The notes under the pieces: generated by a model
The model's database searches: none
What the model saw: the letters and a program-made list of their open reading frames with translations, nothing else
What the model was told of the DNA's origin: nothing
Position numbers and translations under genes: made by a program
Shown here: piece after piece, positions 36,364-43,501 of the stretch
How the letters are laid out: every line of letters begins with the position of its first letter
Numbering within the stretch: position 1 is the first letter of the stretch
NCBI GenBank assembly: GCA_964367685.1
Contig: CAYIYM010000011.1
Location: 1 to 64,000, forward strand
Length of the DNA: 64,000 bases
Source: CAUPWF01 sp964367685
Lineage (GTDB): Bacteria; Bacillota; Clostridia; Lachnospirales; Lachnospiraceae
Direction of reading: 5' to 3'

Positions 36364-36777
36364 CTAATCTCTTTTACTTATCTGGTCTGCCCAGTGTTTC
36401 AATTTCAATGCCTTTTCTACTTCCTCTGTAGAATAGTCGTTGGGATTTTCTATTATCTTATTAATTGTTCTTCTTATTTCAGAAACGAAGCTACCAATTG
36501 TATCATCAAAGTGTTCATATAGATTGTACTCATTTTCTTTACACCATCCATAGAAGGCTGTAACTAGCTTTTCATAGAACAAATACATCGCTATATCTGT
36601 ACCAGCATTATCATGATTATAAATAATATCATCTGCAAATGTTTTACAAAGTGTAATCTTAAAACAACTTTCTTCTAGATCATTCACATCAAATCTAGCT
36701 TTTATTTCTTCATAATCTACACGAACCTTCTCTTTTAATATCTCATAAAGCTCAACATATAGTTTTCTACTATCCAT
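36364..36777 (-). CDS. Uncharacterised small acidic helical protein
   Basis: A 137-residue, largely helical, soluble protein (MDSRKLYVELYEILKEKV; WCKENEYNLYEHFDDTIGSF; ending LKHWADQISKRD). The ATG at 36777 has GAGGTT 6 nt upstream and is preferred over an in-frame TTG at 36783. I do not recognise a family. It converges with the DUF6994-like gene and is isolated from the element operon, between the element and the tRNA-Arg site. The size and acidic composition would fit an immunity protein or antitoxin, but there is no motif for it. Confidence 0.65.
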   Translation of the reverse strand: MDSRKLYVELYEILKEKVRVDYEEIKARFDVNDLEESCFKITLCKTFADDIIYNHDNAGTDIAMYLFYEKLVTAFYGWCKENEYNLYEHFDDTIGSFVSEIRRTINKIIENPNDYSTEEVEKALKLKHWADQISKRD

Positions 36778-37141
36778 TTTCAACCTCAGATCTTTTCATC
36801 TTAAAATAATTGCGTCTTAGATGTTCTACCTATAGAACAAATGATACGATTGATTATTACAATTCTAGGAATAGAAAAACCTCATAATAATCCTAAAATC
36901 ACTACATCTTTTTAACTTATTTTCTCTATCATTTTCCTATCAGAACAGTGTAACAACACCCACTTCACGTTAGCAAGATTTTTCATTCATTTTTCTCACA
37001 TTAGCTGGAAGGCCATTTTCATTAGCAGGAAATGCCCTCTAGCTAATGTAAACGGATAGGTTTGTGTACCAAAAAGGTCTTTGTTAATAGGTAACTTCCT
37101 CATAAGAATTTCCTGTTTTTTACCTTTTCTCTAAAAAAGGT
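36778..37141. other. Gene-free structured stretch before tRNA-Arg
   Basis: No gene was found in these 364 bp. They contain a long imperfect stem-loop (36998-37049) with 9-bp outer arms ACATTAGCT/AGCTAATGT and an inner GGC.ATTT/AAATGCC pairing, and a perfect 11-bp hairpin (TTTTACCTTTT at 37118-37128, AAAAGGTAAAA at 37135-37145) overlapping the next terminator. They could be element-end sequences or a small RNA. Confidence 0.5.
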
Positions 37142-37187
37142 AAAAGGCCAGAAACCTTGTAAAATCAAGGAATTCTGACCTTTTTTA
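37142..37187. terminator. Terminator after tRNA-Arg
   Basis: An interrupted stem (AAAAGG, CAGAA, CCTTG on the left; CAAGG, TTCTG, CCTTTTTT on the right) with a 6-nt loop. It begins 2 nt beyond the 3' end of the minus-strand tRNA and also works as a T-tailed terminator on the plus strand. Confidence 0.75.
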
Positions 37188-37188
37188 G

Positions 37189-37262
37189 CGTTGCATAAAG
37201 GATTTGAACCTTCGGCCCCTCGCTTAGGAGGCGAGTGCTCTATCCAACTGAGCTAATGCAAC
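37189..37262 (-). tRNA. tRNA-Arg (anticodon CCT), intact
   Basis: A complete cloverleaf: 7-bp acceptor stem GTTGCAT/ATGCAAC, D arm GCTCAGTTGGATAGAGC, anticodon stem CTCGC/GCGAG with loop CTCCTAA (anticodon CCT, reading AGG), T arm GAAGG/TTCAAAT/CCTTT, discriminator G. CCA is not encoded. It is the only complete member of a cluster of tRNA-Arg fragments. Confidence 0.93.
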
Positions 37263-37334
37263 ATGGTGTATTATTTGTGATTTTTGAACAGTGAACACAA
37301 GAACTAGTGAAAAAGCTCTTTGATGCGCATCTGT

Positions 37335-37373
37335 CTTAGGAGGGGTATGTTATATCCACTTAACTAAGAGGGC
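37335..37373 (-). pseudogene. tRNA-Arg(CCT) 5'-half remnant B
   Basis: Reading on the minus strand from 37373, GCCCTCT, a D-arm-like GTTAAGTGGATATAAC and CCCCTCCTAAG match a tRNA-Arg(CCT) 5' half with another acceptor sequence. After CTAAG the match stops and the sequence AAGACAGATGCGCATC follows instead of a 3' half. Confidence 0.7.
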
Positions 37374-37428
37374 ATATTCAATTTTTTGGTGTGAAGCATG
37401 AGTAAAAAGTTCTCTTGTTAGTCACTCC

Positions 37429-37468
37429 CTTAGGAGGCGAGTGCTCTATCCAACTGAGCTAATGCAAC
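37429..37468 (-). pseudogene. tRNA-Arg(CCT) 5'-half remnant C
   Basis: Identical to the 5' half of the intact tRNA-Arg, from GTTGCAT (37468-37462) to CCTAAG in the anticodon loop at 37429, where it switches to unrelated sequence. It has no anticodon 3' strand, T arm or acceptor 3' strand. Confidence 0.85.
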
Positions 37469-37540
37469 ATGGTATGTTATTTGTGATTTTTGAACAGTGA
37501 ACACAAGAACTAGTGAAAAGGCTCTTTGATGCGCATCTGT

Positions 37541-37579
37541 CTTAGTAGGGCACCTCTCTATCCACTGAGCTACAGGGAC
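37541..37579 (-). pseudogene. tRNA-Arg-like 5'-half remnant D
   Basis: From 37579, GTCCCTG, D arm GCTCAGTGGATAGAG and GCCCTACTAAG match a third tRNA-Arg-type 5' half; the anticodon C has changed to A (CTACTAAG). Beyond CTAAG it joins the same AAGACAGATGCGCATC sequence as remnant B. Confidence 0.7.
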
Positions 37580-37610
37580 TTATATAAAATTTTAACACTA
37601 TTTATTTAAT

Positions 37611-37648
37611 CCTGCAAGAAACATATTATCTATATTGCTTCTTGCAGG
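37611..37648 (-). terminator. Stem-loop downstream of DUF3881 gene, probable terminator
   Basis: CCTGCAAGAA (37611-37620) and TTCTTGCAGG (37639-37648) form a perfect 10-bp stem, 48 nt after the stop of the DUF3881 gene on the minus strand. The following sequence is A/T-rich (ATTAAATAAAT) but not a pure T-run. Confidence 0.55.
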
Positions 37649-37696
37649 TTAAACTACTATTTTGTTTTTGAATGTGAAGAGATTTAAAGAATAATT

Positions 37697-38572
37697 TTAC
37701 TCAACAAAATTGATATGTCCTTGCAACCAAACTGTTCCTTTGAATCTACGACCTACTTCTGGTTCTCCTAGCACTCCATCAACAGGAACACAGATATCCA
37801 TCAGCATTTCATTTACTTCAAGTTGCATTTGATATAGTACTTCTTTTGTATATTCATTACAAATCGTATTTACACGTTTAATTTCTCCCAAAATTGAATA
37901 TTCATCACTTTCAATTCCATAAGGCATAAAATAAGAATCTACAATACTAAATACATCCTCTTTAATAAGCCTTTTAGAGATTTTACTGTATGTATCCATA
38001 TCATCTAAGGTTAAGGTCTCTTGAGCGACTGTATCACCCTTTCTCGCAGCGCTAACAAGCATCATACGATTTCTTGAATCCTCTTTATGACTTTTTTCCA
38101 ACTCAGGTATCTTCTGTATTGGAAATAAAACCGTTCCATTCTTCATAAGCCCTATAAGACTCACAGAACTTCCTTTTTTCGATAATCGATTTTCTTTCAA
38201 AGCTCTTTTATAATCAATCGGATTTTGTAAGTAGAAAATAATACTTACACCCATTCTTACATCTTCACATATTCCCATATAAGAATCATTGTCTTTACGC
38301 TTGTCTATTACAATATCAGCATGTGAACTAACCTCTTTACTGATTAAGTATGGAAAATAATAGTCGGGTTGGAATTCCAAATTGTCACTTAAATCTCCAT
38401 TTATAGCAATTCCTATATTTTCTCCAAATTGCTTTCTCAATTCCTGATTTTCTTCCACTTCATCAATAATATTTCGCTGTGAGTAATGTTTTTGTACTTC
38501 ACTCAATAATTCACGCTCTTTTTTCTTAGTTGTAATATTGCCAAAGCCAATTGCTTCTAAATATTGATGCAT
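37697..38572 (-). CDS. DUF3881 family protein
   Basis: A 291-residue soluble protein of the DUF3881 type, which I know from Lachnospiraceae genomes: it starts MHQYLEAIGFGNI and has GIAINGDLSDNLEFQPDYYFPY and VRMGVSIIFYLQNPIDY blocks. Function is unknown. It follows serS by 11 nt and probably shares its transcript. The gene is useful as a lineage marker. Confidence 0.85.
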   Translation of the reverse strand: MHQYLEAIGFGNITTKKKERELLSEVQKHYSQRNIIDEVEENQELRKQFGENIGIAINGDLSDNLEFQPDYYFPYLISKEVSSHADIVIDKRKDNDSYMGICEDVRMGVSIIFYLQNPIDYKRALKENRLSKKGSSVSLIGLMKNGTVLFPIQKIPELEKSHKEDSRNRMMLVSAARKGDTVAQETLTLDDMDTYSKISKRLIKEDVFSIVDSYFMPYGIESDEYSILGEIKRVNTICNEYTKEVLYQMQLEVNEMLMDICVPVDGVLGEPEVGRRFKGTVWLQGHINFVE

Positions 38573-38583
38573 ATTTACCTCTT

Positions 38584-39867
38584 CTATTTGCTAAGAAACT
38601 CTTTTCCACCCATATAAGGTCTAAGTGCTTCTGGAATTCTTACACGACCATCCGCTTGTAAATTATTTTCTAAGAAAGCAATTAACATTCTTGGTGGTGC
38701 TACCACAGTGTTATTTAATGTATGTGCAAAATACTTTGTACCATCTTCTCCATTTACACGGATTTTCAATCTTCTTGCTTGCGCATCACCTAGGTTTGAA
38801 CAACTTCCAACTTCAAAATACTTCTGTTGTCTTGGAGACCATGCTTCTACATCTACTGATTTCACTTTAAGATCAGCCAAATCTCCTGAACAACACTCAA
38901 GTGTTCTTACTGATATATCCAAAGACTGGAACAATTCAATTGTATTCTTCCACATAACATCATACCATTTCATACTATCCTCTGGTTTACACACAACAAT
39001 CATCTCTTGCTTTTCAAATTGATGGATTCTGTATACACCACGTTCTTCAATCCCATGAGCTCCTTTTTCTTTACGGAAGCATGGAGAATAACTTGTAAGT
39101 GTTTGAGGTAATTTCTCTTCTGGAATGATATTATCAATAAACTTTCCAATCATAGAATGCTCACTTGTACCAATAAGGTATAAATCTTCACCTTCGATTT
39201 TATACATCATAGCATCCATTTCCGCAAAACTCATAACACCTGTAACTACATTACTTCTAATCATGTAAGGAGGAATACAATAAGTAAATCCTCTATCAAT
39301 CATAAAATCTCTTGCATATGAAATTACAGCTGAATGTAATCTAGCAATGTCTCCAAGTAAATAATAGAAACCATTTCCAGCTACTTTTCCAGCACTTTCA
39401 ATATCGATTCCATTAAACATTTCCATTATTTCTGTGTGATATGGAACATCAAAATCAGGCACGAAAGCTTCCCCATAGCGCTTAATTTCTACATTTTCAG
39501 AATCATCTTTGCCAATTGGAACTGAGTCATCAATGATATTTGGAATTGTCATCATAATAGTTAAGATTTTCTCTTCAACTTCTTTTTCTTCTTTTGACAA
39601 TTCATCGATACGGCTTCCTTCTTTCGCAATTTCTGCTTTAACTAATTCTGCTTCTTCTTTCTTCCCTTGAGCCATAAGTGCTCCGATTTGTTTAGAAATC
39701 TTATTTTTATTCGCTCTGAGTTCTTCAACTTCACCTTTAATTTCTCTATTTCTTTGATCTAATTCAAGTACTTCATCTACTAAATGTAGTTTGCTATCTT
39801 GAAATTTCTTCTTCATATTTTCTCTAACTATTTCTGGATTATTTCTTACAAATCTTATATCTAACAT
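38584..39867 (-). CDS. serS: Seryl-tRNA synthetase
   Basis: Charges tRNA-Ser with serine in the cytoplasm. An N-terminal coiled-coil tRNA-binding arm (residues 1-110) is followed by the class II catalytic core: motif 2 CFRKEKGAHGIEERGVYRI, the HQFEKQE segment and motif 3 ending RMLIAFLENN. The 427-residue length is normal. It lies 18 nt after the DUF4446 gene. No T-box leader is possible in that spacer, so regulation must come from further upstream or be absent. Confidence 0.97.
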   Translation of the reverse strand: MLDIRFVRNNPEIVRENMKKKFQDSKLHLVDEVLELDQRNREIKGEVEELRANKNKISKQIGALMAQGKKEEAELVKAEIAKEGSRIDELSKEEKEVEEKILTIMMTIPNIIDDSVPIGKDDSENVEIKRYGEAFVPDFDVPYHTEIMEMFNGIDIESAGKVAGNGFYYLLGDIARLHSAVISYARDFMIDRGFTYCIPPYMIRSNVVTGVMSFAEMDAMMYKIEGEDLYLIGTSEHSMIGKFIDNIIPEEKLPQTLTSYSPCFRKEKGAHGIEERGVYRIHQFEKQEMIVVCKPEDSMKWYDVMWKNTIELFQSLDISVRTLECCSGDLADLKVKSVDVEAWSPRQQKYFEVGSCSNLGDAQARRLKIRVNGEDGTKYFAHTLNNTVVAPPRMLIAFLENNLQADGRVRIPEALRPYMGGKEFLSK

Positions 39868-39885
39868 ATTTTTTTCCTCTCAATA

Positions 39886-40431
39886 CTAATTTTCATTATT
39901 AACAATTCCATCAAGATCAAGTCCATAGGCTTCTTGATAGATTGCTCTTTCTAATGACTCCGCCTCTTCTTCTGATAACTCAATATAACTTTTTCCTTTT
40001 ACAATTTCTTTCACATAAGTATAACAACCTTCACGACTATGCATTGCATTCATGATCCAACCATTATCCCTTGCATCTAGCATTGTAATTGCAAAACTTA
40101 ATTTACCACCCATTTCCTGAAACGCATCATATTTTACAATCCCTATTTTTTGGTAATTACTAAGCATTGTTTTCTTAATTTCTCTAATCTCTAATTGATT
40201 ATCTTTTGCTCTTTCTGTCAAGGCTTCTAATTGTGAAAAACGAGTCATAAAGCTATCTTCTAATGTTTTTCCATCTCGCCCCTTCATAAAGATATTATAA
40301 CTATTCTTTAAGCGACTATATTTCATATTTGCACTCGTAATCATTATAAATAATACTATAATTAATAAGAACATTACAACTATAATATATATAGGGTCTA
40401 TACCCATTTTAAATAACAAACTATTCTCCAT
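39886..40431 (-). CDS. DUF4446 family membrane protein
   Basis: A 181-residue protein with one N-terminal transmembrane segment (about residues 14-34), a short coiled coil, and a conserved cytoplasmic region with KIGIVKYDAFQEMGGKLSFA and YVKEIVKGKSYIELSEEE. DUF4446 genes regularly follow spo0J in Clostridia, as here (20 nt spacing). No biochemical function is known; location suggests a link with chromosome partition or the cell envelope. Confidence 0.87.
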   Translation of the reverse strand: MENSLLFKMGIDPIYIIVVMFLLIIVLFIMITSANMKYSRLKNSYNIFMKGRDGKTLEDSFMTRFSQLEALTERAKDNQLEIREIKKTMLSNYQKIGIVKYDAFQEMGGKLSFAITMLDARDNGWIMNAMHSREGCYTYVKEIVKGKSYIELSEEEAESLERAIYQEAYGLDLDGIVNNEN

Positions 40432-40451
40432 TTCCTCTTCTCACTTTCATT

Positions 40452-41423
40452 TTACTCTCGTATCGATACGAGTAAATCGAATATACGTTCGAGTTCTTCT
40501 GGCGAATAATATTCTATTTCAATTTTTCCTTTATTGTTACTGGAATGTTTAATATTAACCTTAGTTCCCAAAAGTATTTTCATCTTGCTTTCAATATCCT
40601 CAATAATAAAGTCTTTATCCACAGGAATAGGTTTATCCTTTTTTTGCTTTGGATTCTTAAGCTCTTTAATTAATTTTTCAACTTCACGAACACTTAGTTT
40701 CTCATCAAAAATTTTAAGAGCTAATTGATATTGATAATCTTTTTCTTCAATTGCGAGCAGGGCGCGTGCATGACCAGTTGTGATCATTTCATCAATTATC
40801 ATTTGTTGAACATCTTCACTAAGCTTAAGAAGACGCATTGCATTTGTAACAGCAGTCCTACTCTTTGAAACTCTTTCTGCTATTTCATCTTGTTTTAACT
40901 TGAATTCACTCATTAATTTTTTATATGCTAGTGCTTCTTCAATTGGGTTTAGATTTTCACGCTGAATATTTTCAATTAGTGAAATTTCAACAACTTCTTG
41001 ATCAGTATAACTTCTAACAATAACTGGTATTTCTTTCAATCCTGCAAGCTTTGCTGCTCGCCATCTTCTTTCACCAGCTATTATTTCATAGTAATCCTTT
41101 TTCTTATGAACCAATAATGGTTGTAACACACCAAATAATTTAATAGAATCGGATAATTCTATAAGTGAATCTTCTTCAAATTGTTTTCTTGGTTGTTCTC
41201 TATTTGGCTCTACTTCTGTTATTTTAACTAATGAAATACCATCATTATCTACTTTATTGTTTTTATTAGAAGTATTACCTTTATTAGCAGTATTTGTTAT
41301 ACTACTTTCTTGTGTATTTACTTCACTTTTCTTATCAATTGTTTTTTTATCAATTGGTGCTACTTTTTGTTTTGGAATTAAGCTATCCAAGCCTTTTCCG
41401 AGCCCACTTTTTTTTACTGTCAT
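40452..41423 (-). CDS. spo0J: Chromosome-partition protein ParB / Spo0J
   Basis: Binds parS, spreads on DNA as a CTP-dependent clamp and loads SMC near the origin. A disordered N-terminus (residues 1-65, Lys/Asn-rich) precedes the CTP-binding motifs (GERRWRAAKLAGLKEIPVIV; ENIQRENLNPIEEA), then a helix-turn-helix (QDEIAERVSKSRTAVTNAMR) and a C-terminal dimerisation domain. It is encoded 16 nt after soj, and two perfect parS sites lie just upstream of soj. Confidence 0.96.
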   Translation of the reverse strand: MTVKKSGLGKGLDSLIPKQKVAPIDKKTIDKKSEVNTQESSITNTANKGNTSNKNNKVDNDGISLVKITEVEPNREQPRKQFEEDSLIELSDSIKLFGVLQPLLVHKKKDYYEIIAGERRWRAAKLAGLKEIPVIVRSYTDQEVVEISLIENIQRENLNPIEEALAYKKLMSEFKLKQDEIAERVSKSRTAVTNAMRLLKLSEDVQQMIIDEMITTGHARALLAIEEKDYQYQLALKIFDEKLSVREVEKLIKELKNPKQKKDKPIPVDKDFIIEDIESKMKILLGTKVNIKHSSNNKGKIEIEYYSPEELERIFDLLVSIRE

Positions 41424-41439
41424 TTTTTCACCTACTTAA

Positions 41440-42204
41440 TTAGAATTCTTTTTCGATTACTTCATCTGCTAACATTCTATATTGCTCTGCTCCAACAGAT
41501 TTCGTATCATATAGATTAATTGGCATTCCATGGCTAGGAGCTTCTGCAAGTCTAACATTTCTAGGAATAATTGTTTTATAAATATTTTGCTCAATATTAT
41601 CTTTAACATTCTCTACAACTTGTAATGAAAGATTTGTTCTAGCATCATACATTGTAAATACTACACCTTCTATAAATAAATTAGGATTTAATCTTTCCTG
41701 AACCAAATTAATTGTATGCATTAATTGACTCAATCCCTCTAATGCAAAGTATTCACATTGGATTGGTACAATTACCGAATCAGATGCCACTAAAGAATTT
41801 AATGTAAGCAAATTCAATGATGGTGGACAGTCAATTATAATAAAATCATAATCTTCTCTCACACTTTCTAATATTCCTTGTAAAATGTAATGAACATCTT
41901 CTTTTCCTGCAAGTTCTACTTCTACCGCCGATAAATTTACATTTGCACCTACTATATCTAAATTTTCATATACATTTCGTGAGATAGCATCCTTTATATC
42001 AACTTCTCCCAATAATAATTCATATGTTGTATACTCTAATTCATTTTTATTTAAACTGAGACCACTACTCATATTTCCTTGAGGGTCTGTATCTACAGCT
42101 AATACTCTCTTTCCTTTTTCAGCTAAACATGCTGCCAAATTAATAGCCGTTGTAGTTTTACCTACTCCACCTTTTTGGTTTGTTACGGAGATAATTCTAC
42201 TCAT
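41440..42204 (-). CDS. soj: Chromosome-partition ATPase ParA / Soj
   Basis: A deviant-Walker ATPase that works with Spo0J in origin segregation and regulates DnaA. At 254 aa it has Walker A NQKGGVGKTTTAIN (residues 8-21), DTDPQGNMSSGL, and Walker B FIIIDCPPSLN. A -10-like TATAAT lies about 35 nt upstream of the ATG. The parS pair lies between its start and the divergent hydrolase gene. Confidence 0.96.
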   Translation of the reverse strand: MSRIISVTNQKGGVGKTTTAINLAACLAEKGKRVLAVDTDPQGNMSSGLSLNKNELEYTTYELLLGEVDIKDAISRNVYENLDIVGANVNLSAVEVELAGKEDVHYILQGILESVREDYDFIIIDCPPSLNLLTLNSLVASDSVIVPIQCEYFALEGLSQLMHTINLVQERLNPNLFIEGVVFTMYDARTNLSLQVVENVKDNIEQNIYKTIIPRNVRLAEAPSHGMPINLYDTKSVGAEQYRMLADEVIEKEF

Positions 42205-42296
42205 TTATCTACCTCACTTTCTTATCGATATATTATAACATTCTTTGATTTTATTATCTACACTTGACTATCAATTAATTGTTCTTTTCCTTAAAA

Positions 42297-42312
42297 TGTT
42301 TCACGTGAAACA
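42297..42312. promoter_or_regulatory. parS site 1
   Basis: TGTTTCACGTGAAACA is a perfect match to the ParB centromere consensus, within a 24-bp palindrome (42293-42316). It lies 93 bp upstream of soj. Confidence 0.95.
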
Positions 42313-42345
42313 TTTTTCTTTTTTCACATCATTAAAGAACACAGA

Positions 42346-42361
42346 TGTTTCACGTGAAACA
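42346..42361. promoter_or_regulatory. parS site 2 inside a 46-bp perfect palindrome
   Basis: A second perfect TGTTTCACGTGAAACA, 49 bp from the first. The symmetry extends to 42331-42376 without mismatch and is followed by a T-run on the plus strand, so an RNA of this region could form a terminator hairpin. Confidence 0.95.
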
Positions 42362-42383
42362 TCTGTGTTCTTTAATTTTTCTC

Positions 42384-42412
42384 TTTCAAACATTTCATTA
42401 GTATAGTATAAT
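42384..42412 (+). promoter_or_regulatory. Promoter of the alpha/beta hydrolase gene
   Basis: TTTCAA (42384-42389), 17-nt spacer, TATAAT (42407-42412), about 29 nt before the ATG at 42441. It starts 23 nt after parS site 2, so Spo0J spreading could affect it. Confidence 0.65.
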
Positions 42413-42440
42413 AGAGAATACAGAAAGGTGGTATTTAGTT

Positions 42441-43397
42441 ATGAATTGGAAGAAAAAATTAGCTATCGCAGCAGCTCTAATCGGCTGTGCAACTATTAGT
42501 ATACATATTATAAACAAAGTGATTACATTCTTATCAACGTCTGATCAACATTTAAAAAAGGATTCTGGAAATTATTATGACTGGAGATTCGGTAAAGTAT
42601 TCTATAACGAGCAAGGTGAAGGAAAACCTATTTTACTAATTCATTCAATTGAAACAACTAGTTCGAATCATGAGTGGTATAAAATTGTTGATAAATTATC
42701 AAAAACTAATAAAGTATACAGTATTGACTTATTAGGATGTGGACGATCAGACAAACCTAACATTACTTATACAAACTTTTTATATGTTCAATTAGTAACT
42801 GATTTTATCAAAAATCAAATTAAAGAAAAAACAGACATTATCACTAGCGGTAATTCAATTTCTATCGCAACAATGTCCGCACTTTATAATAATGATTTAA
42901 TCGACAGAATTATTGTTTCGAATCCTTCTGATTTAAATTATATTTCCACTGTTCCTAGTAAGCGCACAAAAACTTTGAAATTCCTAATTAAAATGCCTAT
43001 CATTGGTACATTATTATACAATATTCTTAATAATAGACATGCAATTGAGGAAGCTTTTATTAATGAATATTTTTCAAATCCATCTAATATTAAAAATTCG
43101 GATATTTCTATATATCATGAATCAGCACACCTAGGTGGAGCAAGTTCAAAGTATTTATACGCAAGCTTAAAGGGACGCTATATAAATATAAATATTCTTC
43201 CTTCCTTGAAGACTATCAGCAATAGTATTTATATCATTACTGGAACTGAAACACCTAATTACCTTACATCTGCAGAACAGTATAAAAAATATATGCCTTC
43301 TGTTGAAATCATCTCATTAGAAGATACAAATGGATTGCCACATATGGAGTCACCAAAACATTTCGTAGATCAAGTCAATGTTTTCTTTGATTTATAG
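42441..43397 (+). CDS. Membrane-anchored alpha/beta-hydrolase
   Basis: A 318-residue hydrolase with an N-terminal membrane anchor (about residues 7-32). The fold's signatures are present: the oxyanion-region GKPILLIHS, IDLLGCGRSDKP, nucleophile elbow SGNSIS (Ser in G-N-S-I-S) and a late histidine in GLPHMESP. Substrate is unknown; family members include esterases and lipases. It is the only plus-strand gene in the left arm, transcribed alone from the promoter at 42384-42412 and ended by a strong bidirectional terminator shared with rsmG. Confidence 0.87.
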   Translation: MNWKKKLAIAAALIGCATISIHIINKVITFLSTSDQHLKKDSGNYYDWRFGKVFYNEQGEGKPILLIHSIETTSSNHEWYKIVDKLSKTNKVYSIDLLGCGRSDKPNITYTNFLYVQLVTDFIKNQIKEKTDIITSGNSISIATMSALYNNDLIDRIIVSNPSDLNYISTVPSKRTKTLKFLIKMPIIGTLLYNILNNRHAIEEAFINEYFSNPSNIKNSDISIYHESAHLGGASSKYLYASLKGRYININILPSLKTISNSIYIITGTETPNYLTSAEQYKKYMPSVEIISLEDTNGLPHMESPKHFVDQVNVFFDL

Positions 43398-43403
43398 AAA
43401 ATA

Positions 43404-43448
43404 AAAAAATCCGTATAGAATCATCTTTCGATTCTATACGGATTTTTT
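43404..43448. terminator. Strong bidirectional terminator between hydrolase and rsmG
   Basis: A perfect 14-bp stem (ATCCGTATAGAATC at 43409-43422 and its complement at 43430-43443) with a 7-nt loop, flanked by an A-run on the left and a T-run on the right. It terminates both converging transcripts. Confidence 0.92.
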
Positions 43449-43501
43449 ATAAGACAACTTCTTTTTCATCAGATTAATCTTCTACAATATTCTTATTTAG
43501 A

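Larger units (their letters stand above)
37223..37545. repeat. 117-bp direct repeat holding the tRNA-Arg 5' half (37223-37339 and 37429-37545)
   Basis: The two 117-bp copies differ at 3 positions and are offset by 206 bp. Each begins at the tRNA anticodon-loop sequence CTTAGGAGG and ends at a second CTTAG of the neighbouring remnant, and each contains the palindrome GATGCGCATC (37322-37331 and 37528-37537). Confidence 0.88.

Noticed and set aside
1..37262. Search for an integrase, excisionase or hsdR within the window
   Set aside because: No open frame shows tyrosine or serine recombinase motifs or an HsdR helicase; they must be outside or absent.
39868..39885. Possible T-box leader for serS
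   Set aside because: Only 18 nt separate serS from the upstream gene, too short for a T-box.
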